DNA of 64,000 nt from Rhabdophis nuchalis (taxonomy: Eukaryota; Chordata; Lepidosauria; Squamata; Natricidae). Each line of letters starts with the position of its first letter. Position 1 is the stretch's first letter. Positions 54,780 to 64,000 of the stretch are shown in pieces. The stretch spans positions 246,493,919-246,557,918 of the forward strand of contig CM077643.1 in the NCBI GenBank assembly GCA_039707465.1, written 5' to 3'. The notes beneath the pieces were generated by a model. The model saw only the letters and a list, made by a program, of their open reading frames with translations. It was not told the origin of the DNA and ran no database searches. The translations under genes and the position numbers were made by a program.

Positions 54780-56244
54780 GATCAAAAGAGCAGACAGTGG
54801 GAATATGAGGTGGGCTCAGAGGAGAGTACAATAAAAACAGGCCTTAAAAAAAAAGAATTTTACCCGCTTTCCTTTTTCAGCCCAAAAAAGCTGCCTTCAT
54901 TTCACTTGAGCCATTCTATTATGGAACAGCATCCATTGTAATTTTGCTCATTGCTTGAAATGATGGTGATGCTTTTCTGTTTAGAAAAAATAGTGGAAAA
55001 AATACATGTACGCAGAGTCCTCGGCTTCCTTTTTCATGGTCCATTATTTAAAATACACCCCTCCACATTTTTCACAGCCTGGAAATGGTTCTATAAAAGA
55101 AAAAAAAAGGGTTGAACAGGCCTCCTCTTTCCTGTACTCATGGAAAGGAAATGCATTTCACACATTTTTTAAGGCCTCGTCAATTTTATCACTCATCTTC
55201 TCCCCCCCCACCCCATTGGCCACCTTATTATCTTGTCAGGTGTTTATTTCCAGTTTTTGAAAACTGGCAAAGCCATTATTTGTCTATTTGTGCAATAATC
55301 CAATTTTTTCTGACTCAATAAGCAGTCAGGCAACACCAAATTTGTTGTAAAATGTGAGAAATGCGAGGGTGGGAGGGGGTTGGAAGTGAACCAGCAGGCC
55401 TCAGACAATCAACCTAATTAGTAACTTACTTATTTGCATGGGACTCACAGCTATCAAATCTAGGCAAGAGTCTTCATTAGGAATTATAATAATACGAGAG
55501 ATTTCTAGTTTTGAAAAGCTATTGAAAACTTGAAATTGTCCTTGTTTAAAAGAGAAGTCATCTTCTGTTACAATGATGGCTTAGGGCAAGGAGAGAATTT
55601 TCTCTGTGTTAATCCAAAGCTAAATTTTAAAAGTATTTCCCAAATGTAATTAGCCTTTTATTATTTCCAAAGACCCAGCTCCTATTTACATAATAAAATG
55701 GAAGGCTACGCATTTCTGTGCCTCTGACTGCACCCTTAAGTCCTGCTAATGCTGTCTTGCAGTGTCCACAAGCAACAGATTTGGGGAAATACTTTTACTT
55801 TTGTCCCTGCCAAACAAAAGGAAAATAAGAGAAACTGAAGGTGACAAGAGGTCATCAGCATGAGTAATAATCAAAAATTTGAAAGAAATCATTGAAGAAG
55901 AAAGCTTTCTAAAGATTCTAAAATATCTATATCTGGGGAAAAAACAAGAAACCAACCAACCAACCAACCCATAAAAGCGCATAAGAGAATAAAGAGGTAA
56001 GGATGCCAAAATACATAAGCCTGTCTCTATATAACCAACCATTTTTAAAAGGTGAAATAAGAAGGAAACTGGCTACACTTGCTGAATGACCCAAGAATTA
56101 AGGGAAATTAAATGTGCATTAATACTTTAATCCGTCTGCAGTATAGATGTAGAATGAACATTGGCACCAAAATGTTTGGGGGGGAGAGTGAAAGCTAATG
56201 GCAAGAGATAGGATTCCACTCTTGATTGGCATAGCGAAAACAGA
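54780..56244. other. Non-coding stretch, nothing recognised
   Basis: Includes a short (CCAA)n run near 55950. No gene or family recognised. Confidence 0.5.
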
Positions 56245-56338
56245 TTTTGGGTCACCCAACTGGTTTTCATGGCTAAGGCAGAACCAGAACTCATGATTGC
56301 CTGGTTTCTACACTAATACTTTAGCCACTTCACCAAAC
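56245..56338 (-). mobile_element. tRNA-derived SINE head fragment
   Basis: gggtcacccaactggttttc and agaactcatgattgcctgg are the minus-strand head of the SINE at 38125-38363. Confidence 0.6.
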
Positions 56339-56344
56339 GGGATC

Positions 56345-56904
56345 TCTGACATCAAAGACACCACAATGTGGAACAGAAATGCAAAGGAATATATCCCTTT
56401 CTCTACTGTCTTTTTTTTTTTTACTCAGGCAATGATCATCTGACTATGCAAAACTGTAGGAAAATAGGATCATTGCCACTATAAAAAGAAAAAAAAATGA
56501 GAGAGAACCTCTTGTGCCATTGTAGTGCTCATGGAATCACTACAATGTACTTTACAAGTTCAGATATTGACTAGTATCAAGGTGAGAGAATTTCCCCAAC
56601 ACCCCTTAAATCGGGGTCAATTTGTTTTCCATTACCCGTCATATGTTGCCCTGCATTTTTACCAGATTCCCTTCATAAAAGAGGCAAAATCCAAAATGTA
56701 ATAAATAGTTGGGACACCACTAGCTAGTGCAATGGCTAGTTCTTTGAATGTGTTTGAGAATTATTCAGAGATATAGATTAACCCTTGGTGGCTACTTCAA
56801 ATGCCCCAACATTGTTCAAGCAAACAATTGTACTAACTAAAGCTTCTTTATCCCATCACGCTTTATTTTTAAGTGCGAACAGAAACTGGATGCTTTAATT
56901 TAGC
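56345..56904. other. Non-coding stretch, nothing recognised
   Basis: Nothing recognised. Confidence 0.5.
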
Positions 56905-56970
56905 TTAGCTTAGTTTATTGCCATTGCACATCATACAATGAAATTAAATGCCATCTTCAGTGTACATTAT

Positions 56971-58268
56971 CTATATAAATAAAAATGTAAAATAGTTTGT
57001 ACGAATCCACTAATCTAAAAAACTACTGGACCGATTTACACCAAACTTTCACACAATGTAGCCAAGGACTTCCGATAATAGAATAGCTACTCATTTTGTG
57101 CCTAGCACGCGTGTATCGTGTGTAAAGTAAACACAAATAAAAGGTACTAACTGAAAAATGTTTTTACTCCCTGTAACTCTGCCCACCAACAGTCATTAAC
57201 TACGGAGGCCTCTTAGGACCAAAAAGGCACTGGAGTCAAACTATTCACCAAGGCACCTGAGGACAGAACAAGAAGCAATGGGTGGAAACTAATCAAGGAG
57301 AGAAGCAACTTAGAACTGAGGAGAAATTTCCTGACAGTTAGAACAATTAACCAGTGGAACAGCTTGCCTCCAGAAGTTGTGAATGCCCCAACACTGCAAG
57401 TCTTCAAGAAGATGTTGGGTAGCCATTTGTCTGAAATGGTATAGCCATCTGTCTGAAATGGTACAGAACAAGAAGCAATGGGTGGAAACTAATCAAGGAG
57501 AGAAGCAACTTAGAACTGAGGAGAAATTTCCTGATAGTTAGAACAATTAACCAGTGGAACAGCTTGCCTCCAGAAGTTGTGAATGCCCCAACACTGCAAG
57601 TCTTCAAGAAGATGTTGGATAGCCATTTGTCTGAAATGGTATAGGGCTTCCTGCCTAGGCAGGGAGTTGGACTAGAGACCTCCAAGGTCCCTTCCAACTC
57701 TGCTATTGTATTATTGTGTTATAGTAGGTAGGGAGATAGGGGAATATATAGATAGGAAGAAATACAGTAGGTAGTTAGGTAGGTAGGTAGATAGAGGGAT
57801 AGATAGGGAGAAATACGGTAGGTAGGTTGGTAGGTAGGGGGATAGATAGATAGGGAACAGCACAGTAGGTATGTATGTATGTAGGTAGGTAGGTAGATAG
57901 GGGGATAGATAGAGAGCAAGAAATACAGTCTGTTTGTAGGTAGGTAGGTAGGTGTATAGATAGATAGCGAGAAATACAGTAGGTAGGTAGGTAGAGGAAT
58001 AGAGAGAGAGGGAGAAATACAGTAGGTAGGTAGGTAGAGGGATAGAGAAGGGGAAATACAGTAGGTAGGTAGGTAGATAGAGGGAGAAAGGAAGAAATAC
58101 AGTATGTAGGTAGGTAGAGGGATAGACAGAGAGGGAGAAATACAGTAGGTAGGTATGTTGGGGGTTATATGGTGGTTGTGTGTATGTGTGCAGGTGTAGA
58201 TCTACACACAGATTGGTTGGCCATTTAACCAGACTGGGCCACAGCAACGCGTGGCCGGGTATAGCTAT
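56971..58268 (-). repeat. Composite head-minisatellite-tail repeat, copy 3 (complete, inverted)
   Basis: The head, on the plus strand as caacgcgtggccgggtata, is at 58248-58268. The minisatellite of (GTAG)n-AAATACAGTA units runs 57720-58170. The tail (ctatataaataaaaatgta, gaccgatttacaccaaac, tttcacacaatgtagcc) is at 56971-57090. It carries the CR1 segment at 57226-57722. It sits in the 3' UTR of the Rex1-like element. Confidence 0.8.
57226..57722 (+). pseudogene. CR1 3' end with 200-bp tandem duplication
   Basis: Blocks agaagcaatgggtggaaac, gaacagcttgcctccagaag and ggtagccatttgtctgaaat occur twice at an offset of exactly 200 (57263-57462 and 57463-57662). The text is the C-terminus of CR1 ORF2 (NGWKLIKERSNLELRRNFL, NQWNSLPPEVVNAPTLQ). 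It then enters the normal 3' end with tccaactctgctattgtat. 5'-truncated. Confidence 0.9.
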
Positions 58269-59283
58269 ATAACTGAAATTGAAAACCTGATATTGCATTA
58301 ATATTGCACTATACTGTAGAATTCAATATAGTTACTGCTCTGGGATAGAAGCTGTTTTTCAGCCTATTTGTCCTTGCTTTTATTTCCCTGTACCATCTGC
58401 CAGATGGTAATAGTTCAAAAAAAGGGTGCCCATGATGAGACGGATCTTTAAGAATGTTTTGAACTTTCTTAAGGCAGCGGGAGCTATAAAGCTCTTCCAA
58501 AGAGGGGAGAGGGCAAACAATGATCCTTTGGGCAATGACGTTATCCTTCTGGAGTGCTGTCCTATCTGCCACTTTGCAATTGGCAAATTATACACAGATG
58601 CTGTAAATTAAAATGCTCTCTATGGTGCAGCGGTAGAAGGTCACCAGTAGTTTTTCATTCAGTTGTTGTTTCCTGAGAAGTCTCAGGTAGCATAATCTCT
58701 GCTGGGCCCTTTTGACCAGTGCTGCAGTGTGAGTGCCCCAAGACAGGTCCTCTTTTGTGATAACACCCAGAAACCTAAAATTGGCCACTTGCTCCATTTG
58801 GTCTCCTTTGATAAGCAAGGGCTGGATGTCTGATCTATTTCTTCTATAGTCTAATATAAGCTCCTTGGTCTTATTGGTGTTAAGGACCAAAGTATTGTCT
58901 CCACAACTGGTCCACCTAATCTCAATAGGCAGACTCATCGTCCCCCACCCTCCCGGAGATGAATCCCATCACTGATATATCATCTGCAAATTTAGTAATA
59001 GTATTACTAGTATGAGTGGGAATGCAGTCATGCATATAAAGAGTAGAGACTAAGGGACTCAACACACAACCTTGTAGTTTATTTTTATTTTTTAAAATTT
59101 ATTCAAAGTCCTGTAAAAAATAGTGATAATGTAACAGGTCTTTTTTTTTTTTATGTCAACGATTCCTAAACATTAAAAATCGGATCTGTGTTTTAAGTCA
59201 GATTTAAATGAATGAAAAGTACTGTGGATCCTGCAGAACCCAGCTCAAGCAAGGTCCAGTTGAGCTTTTCTCTATGCATACAC

Positions 59284-59557
59284 CAGGGGTGGGTTGTTGC
59301 TGCCATTACTGCTCGTTCGCAACCTGCGCACAATACGCATGCATGTGAGCGAAGTGAGTATGTGTGCCAGTTACATTGCACACTGTTCAATGTAAATTGT
59401 TCTTTCTGCATGCACAGTCACTAAAATCCAAAATGGCAGCCAAGAAGCAGTGAGGGAACCATTTGAGGGTGTGTCAGGCCTGGGTCACTGCTGGTTGTGC
59501 GATCCAGGCATGAATTCCACTACCGTTTTGGCCGAATCGGGCCGAACTGGGCCTCTG
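59284..59557. mobile_element. hAT remnant (gggttgc family)
   Basis: Starts caggggtgggttgttgc. The interior ends gccgaatcgggccgaact, then gggcctctg. Flanks gcatacac and gcgtatac match 6 of 8. The right terminus is eroded. Confidence 0.5.
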
Positions 59558-59565
59558 GCGTATAC

Positions 59566-60164
59566 CAATCTTCATGTGTATGTTCTTTTAACTTAAAGCA
59601 TGTTAATACAAGATGCAAAATTCTCGATTATTTTTGACACCGCATTATAACGATGTATTATAGGTATATGCATAGATATTTTCAAAGATAATGATAAGCA
59701 GTAGTAAGGGTGGGAGAGGAAAAGATGATCACCACAACTCCTATAACTCACTTATAACAAATAATGATGTGAATAATCTAAAATGAAGAGTTAAAATTAC
59801 CAGATGCTACAGCATATGCTAGAGAAAGATATACTTTGAGAAGTATTTCTCCTTTTCATTAAAACCTTTACTGAGAATCTGCAAGGCAATAGTAAAAAAA
59901 GAAAGTTAAGTATTTAAGGATTTCCCATCTTATTTCTTAGCGGTTTGAGGATTGCTCTGTCTGTTTAAATCCCTCTGACAGCTGGGAGGGAGAATATGAA
60001 CATATTGCATGTTTCAAGTTTTTTTTACAGTATTAATATCAGTGATCCCCAAAACTTTCAGACAAGCATTTCGATACCAAGTAACCATTGCTTCTGTGGC
60101 TTCAACTAAGATTAAGTGCTAACAATGATGGCCTGTTTCATAAGATGATGTATGTGCTGTTATT
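59566..60164. other. Non-coding stretch, nothing recognised
   Basis: Nothing recognised. Confidence 0.5.
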
Positions 60165-60337
60165 TCTTTTTAATAAATTTACAGACATTTCTAAAATTCT
60201 GTTTTCACTTTGTCATTATGGGGTACTGAGTGTAGATTAATGAGAAGAAAATGAATTTCAACAACTGTAGAATCAACAACGGCAGTATAACAAAATTGAC
60301 TTAAGTGAAGGAGATCTGAATACTTTCTGAATACACT
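60165..60337 (+). mobile_element. Tc1-like transposon right end
   Basis: ctgttttcactttgtcatta, tggggtactgagtgtagatt and the terminus gatctgaatactttctgaat, then acactata. This text is typical of Tc1-type elements abundant in teleost fish. The transposase region and the left end are absent. Confidence 0.75.
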
Positions 60338-60338
60338 A

Positions 60339-60538
60339 TATATACTGCTTTATAATGCTTTACAGTCCTCTCTAAGTAGCTTACAAGGTCAATATATTTC
60401 CTTCAACAATCTGGGTTCTCAATTTAATCACCTCAGAAGGATAGCAGGCTGAGTCAACCTTGAGCCCATCAGAATCAAACTCCTGGCAGTGAGCAGTGAG
60501 TTAGCCTGCAATACTGCATTCTAACCACTGTGCTACTA
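60339..60538 (-). mobile_element. MIR-like tRNA-derived SINE
   Basis: tatactgctttataatgctt, caacaatctgggttctcaa, gcattctaaccactgtgc. Same family as 52492-52713, abutting the Tc1 end. Confidence 0.78.
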
Positions 60539-60540
60539 AA

Positions 60541-60640
60541 AATGACAAGCAAAAATGACAACCATTGTCATTTTTGACAAGCATTGGCAAGCATTCTCAA
60601 TTGAAAAATGACAAGTGTTGTCAATTGAGGCTTTCATGTA
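60541..60640. repeat. Cluster of short inverted and direct repeats
   Basis: The unit aaaatgaca recurs four or more times. caaaaatgacaa is inverted as ttgtcatttttg around 60555-60580, and tcaattgaaaaatgacaag is followed by gttgtcaattga. Confidence 0.8.
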
Positions 60641-60866
60641 TTTTTGGTAAGATAGAGAAGATAGGTGTGGATTACAATATCAGCCTTAGTCACACCCATA
60701 ACACATGTGGCATTCCCTAGTGATGAGGAACATACTAATTAATGTTGCCACATTTGGGGTAGTTACACAACTAGCACAACTAACACCCAGTTTTATCCCC
60801 GCAATATTGCAATATTCTATGCAAACCAGGTCTTCTAATCTAGAGACTACCTTGCAAGTTAGCATA

Positions 60867-61145
60867 CTGAGGTGGTATTCAGAAAGTTCTAAAAAGTTCT
60901 GGTGAAAGTTTGAGTAGTACAGAGTAGCGATAAATGCCACCTCTGACTGGCCCTGCCACCATCTATTCTCTGCCTCCCGAGTCTCGGCTGATCGGGAGGA
61001 AATGGGGATTTTGCAGTAACCCCCCCCGAGCAGAGAGAGAATGGAGATTTTATAATATCGTTCCCATGCCACACCACCAAGCCACATCACGCCCACCAAG
61101 CCATGCCCACAGAACCGGTAGTAAAAATTTTGAATCCCACCACTG
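60867..61145. mobile_element. hAT (ccggttc family), no TSD visible
   Basis: Left ctgaggtggtattcag and right tttgaatcccaccactg. Interior caagccatgcccacagaac, then cggtagtaaaa. The flanks ttagcata and cctgggag do not match, so the copy may be rearranged. Confidence 0.65.
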
Positions 61146-62657
61146 CCTGGGAGATATATGTAGTGTGCTGATATAAATTTGGGACATCTTTAGCCTAAGA
61201 TATAAAGAAACTTTCTCCAAAAAAAGCATCCTAAGTGTTACCAACGGTGTTCTGAATTAGCCACAGCTGGGTAGCTTTGTGCTGCCTCTTTCTTTCCTTT
61301 CTATTAAAAATAAAAAAGGAGTAATTAGATTTTACTTAGATATCGCAAACACTCCTGCATTTTCCCACTAGTTATCTATAAATTATACATGTTCTAAAAT
61401 ATCAGTCCTCCCCCATTCCTTCTTTTCCTCTTTTCACCGCTTTCAAGTAATACCCTATGTTTTGCACAGTAGGCAAATGTCACACTTGATCCATTGCCCT
61501 GTCAAGCCTGGGGAATTAAATAAAAATAATTCTTTCTTTTTTTTTAAAGCAAAGTTGATCCCTTTCTCTGGACTGACATCTCTTGGTGAAAGGAAACAAT
61601 CTGGAGCCCTGAGGACTGAAGAAAAAGTGTGCCAGAAGTGACTTACTGAGTTTCTGAAATTCTTAGGAACTGCGCTCTGTGGTAGGTTTCCAGACGGTAA
61701 ATCCAATGAGGTAAAAATTTATTAAGCAGGGTCTTTATAAATGTTCACTGAAGATGGGAAGATGCATCTTGAGGAAAATGCATGACTACAGAAGGTCCAT
61801 GTGATAAATACTTCTCCAAAATCGTGAAAAATGCTTGCCCGTCCCCTGTTCTTCTAACTTTCTTTGTTCTAACTCCTTGCCCTTTCTCTCTCCTTCCCAC
61901 TTTCTTTCTGCTGTTGCTTCCTTTTGAAAAATATCCTTGACATTTAGCTTTGTGCCTGCACAAAATATACTTTTTGAACATTTATTCTGCTGCAATGTTC
62001 CCTGCCTTTACCCATGGACATCCAATGTCTAATGTTAACCTTTATTTTCCTTTCGGATCTGACTCTAGGCCAAGGGTAGACAGATTTCTTGTTCCAAGGG
62101 TTGGAGATTTTCTTAAACAACATTCTTTTAAAAATCTCCAAAGGTAGCAGAGAGTTTGGTGGTACCACAATGATATCAGCAGAGAAGACATGGGTGAAAG
62201 TTTTGTTCTTTCCTTTTCCCCTGATGGGGGATTTTTTTTTTTTTAATTAACGCTTTGGGTGCTTTCCACACCAGATTTATTTTATTTTTAAAATGAACAT
62301 AAATATTTCATGTGAAGGGACAGCACTGCCATAAATCAAAAACATGTCAAAAATTTACCAACAGACAGCGATAACTTTAACTGGGAAACGGTGACCATCC
62401 TAGAGCAAACCTAGTGCAAAAATGATAGAGAATTCCTAGAAGCCTGGCACTTTGACTAACAGGCACATAAACAACATCTAAATACCATTCAAAGGAGACA
62501 ATCAACAAGCCAAAAAGGGAACAGAAAGACCAAAACAACTCTTCACCAGCAATCAGTACCCAGATTAGCATAGATTAATACCAAGAATAACAATCAAGAA
62601 GCAAACAATACCCCAATCAAGGAACTGCCAAACAAACTAACAGTAAGCAGCCCAGCT
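61146..62657. other. Non-coding stretch, nothing recognised
   Basis: No exon-like frame or repeat family recognised. Confidence 0.5.
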
Positions 62658-62756
62658 CAAAGGTGGTATTCAGCAGGTTCTATCCAGTTCTGGAGAACCG
62701 GTAGTGGAAATTTTGAGTAATTTGGAGAACCAAATTTTGAGTAATTTGGAGAACAA
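62658..62756. mobile_element. Truncated hAT terminus beside L2
   Basis: ggtggtattcagcaggttc, then gagaaccggtagtggaaat. The 26-bp motif aattttgagtaatttggagaac occurs twice in tandem (62710-62755, in pieces). No right end. Confidence 0.6.
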
Positions 62757-64000
62757 AATGACCCGCGACTCGACTGAGGACCTAGTGGCCGCTTGGAATA
62801 GTGCGGCCATGGGGGCCCTGGACCGGGTAGTGCCTTTGCGGCCTCTCACCCGGCGCCGAACCATCTTGGCTCCCTGGTTTTCCGAGGAGCTGAGGTTGAT
62901 GAAGCGTCAGAAGAGATGCCTAGAGAGCGGTTGGAGGGCCACCCGCTCCGAATCTGACCGGACACTGGTAAGGTCGTATTTAAAGACCTATGTAACTATT
63001 TCTCAGCTCTTATCATGTCTGCAGATAACCGCCCTGCCGCCCTGTTTAGGGTGACCCGCTCCCTTCTTCACCTGCGGGCGCGGGATGCCCCTTGCAGGGT
63101 CGTGCGGAGGAATTTGGGTGTTATCTGCATGACAAAATCGATTAGATTCAGGACGGGTTGGCCTCCGATTGGACTAGTTCAGACGGGCTGACCGAGGCAG
63201 GTCTTGAGAATGCTATCTGGGAAGAGTTCGATCCTGTGACTCCTGAGGACATGGAGAGGATGCTGGGGCGACTGAACGCCACCACATGTTTATTGGACCC
63301 GTGTCCCTCCTGGTTGGTACTGGCCTCCCGGGAGGTTACACGAGGCTGGCTCCAGGGAATTGTCAATGCTTCTTTGAGTGAGGGGTTTCTGCCGGCCGCC
63401 TTGAAAGAGGTGGTGGTGAGGCCCCTCCTCAAGAAGCCTTCGCTGTTGTGTTGGCCAACTACTGTCCTGTCTCCAACCTTCGCTTTCTTGCGAAGGTTGT
63501 TGAGAGTGTGGTGGTGCGGCAGCTCCCTCAGCACCTGGAGGAAGCTGTCTATCTGGACTCATGCCAGTCCGGCTTCTGGCCTGGATACAGCACAGAGACG
63601 GCATTGGTTGCGTTGGTGGATGATCTCTGGAGGGCCCGGGATAGGGGTTGCTCCTCTATCCTGGTCCTGTTAGATCTCTCAGCGGCTTTCAATACCATTG
63701 ACCATGGTATCATGCAGCGCCGGCTGGAGGGGCTGGGGCTGGGGGCACCATTTTACGGTGGTTCTCCTCCTACTTCTCCGACCGGTTGTAATTTGTGTTG
63801 GCAGGGGGGCAGAGGTCGACGCCGAGGTACCTCCCTTGTGGGGTCCCACAGGGGTCGGTCCTCTCGCCCCTCTTGTTCAACATATATATGAAGCCGTTGG
63901 GTGAGATCATCTGTGGTTTCGGGGTAGAGTTCCATCAGTATGCTGATGACACTCAGTTGTACATCTCTACCCCGGACCACCCCAACAATGCCGTGAAAGT
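62757..64000 (+). pseudogene. L2 LINE ORF, decayed, runs off right edge
   Basis: Plus frames shift repeatedly but follow the intact L2 ORF in order. The linker has DLVAAWNSAAMGALDRVVP and LAPWFSEELRLMKRQKRCL. A deleted stretch lies near 62995. Then ATTCLLDPCPSWLVLASRE, NYCPVSNLRFLAKVVESVV, GYSTETALVALVDDLWRAR and LLDLSAAFNTIDHGI, where Asn replaces the first catalytic Asp of FDTID. Last, [17 protein letters not shown] reaches 64000. The copy begins within the linker, so it is 5'-truncated or cut by the hAT piece beside it. Confidence 0.9.

Larger units (their letters stand above)
56905..59078 (-). pseudogene. Rex1-like LINE, split by a composite repeat
   Basis: Minus strand. Near 59040-58970: VLSPLVSTLYMHDCIPTHTS, then TKFADD, the RT catalytic box intact. 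At 58938-58588: LVLNTNKTKELILDYRR, VANFRFLGVITKEDLSWG, LVKRAQQRLCYLRLLRK and LLVTFYRCTIESILIYSI. At 58572-58309: CPLPSLEELYSSRCLKKVQ, FFELLPSGRWYREIKARTN and NSFYPRAVTILNSTV. Frames shift at ~58585. The 3' tail continues at 56905-56970 (ttattgccattgcacatc, tacaatgaaattaaatgc) beyond the composite repeat. The clade call is from motif memory. Confidence 0.7.

Noticed and set aside
57711..58298. 195-codon frame on the minus strand with YLPTYL repeats
   Set aside because: Same minisatellite in the inverted copy.
60867..61145. TSD for this hAT copy
   Set aside because: Flanking 8-mers differ at most positions, so none was claimed.

Overview
The window is animal DNA dominated by transposable elements, almost certainly from a squamate reptile. 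The evidence is the mix: tRNA-derived SINEs with a Bov-B-like tail (the Sauria SINE type), CR1, L2, R4-clade and Rex1-like non-LTR retrotransposons, L1, a Ty3/gypsy element, many short hAT elements with 8-bp target-site duplications (TSDs), and TA-flanked mariner-type MITEs. A snake or related lizard seems likely but is not proven. No host protein-coding exon, rRNA gene or free-standing tRNA gene was recognised. The window looks intergenic or intronic.

Layout. 0-12 kb: an L2 fragment, several hAT and TA-flanked MITEs, the first copy of a composite head-minisatellite-tail repeat, an R4 fragment and a Sauria SINE. 12.9-17.4 kb: a perfect hairpin beside a pentanucleotide array on a CR1 tail, an inverted-repeat element, an AT-rich old L1-like stretch and a 176-nt purine-only tract. 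17.5-22.2 kb: a nest in which a hAT element holds a solo retroviral-type LTR, which holds a second hAT and an L2 with an intact 1031-codon ORF. 23.9-35.8 kb: CR1, fused Sauria SINEs, an R4 element split by a hAT, the second composite repeat, and a MIR-like SINE split by an L2 tail. 36-43 kb: nested hAT/MITE insertions, a CR1 fragment and a hAT hairpin. 43.5-48.0 kb: an old hAT holding a very young, internally deleted Ty3/gypsy element. 50.2-52.1 kb: an ORF1-only L1 derivative with a 15-bp TSD. 54-64 kb: a solo LTR, a Rex1 element split by the third composite repeat (itself carrying CR1), a Tc1 end of the type known from fish, more SINEs, and a decayed L2 running off the right edge.

Proteins are encoded only by retroelements. 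The L2 ORF carries endonuclease plus reverse transcriptase. The L1-type ORF1 is an RNA-binding chaperone with no ORF2. The Ty3/gypsy element keeps gag, part of the protease, the end of RT, RNase H and integrase, but has lost the front of RT and has a frame break in integrase. Its two LTRs read as identical, so its last move was recent and must have used proteins from another copy. The strongest candidates for something undescribed are the ORF1-only L1 element, the composite repeat and the deleted but recently mobile Ty3/gypsy element.
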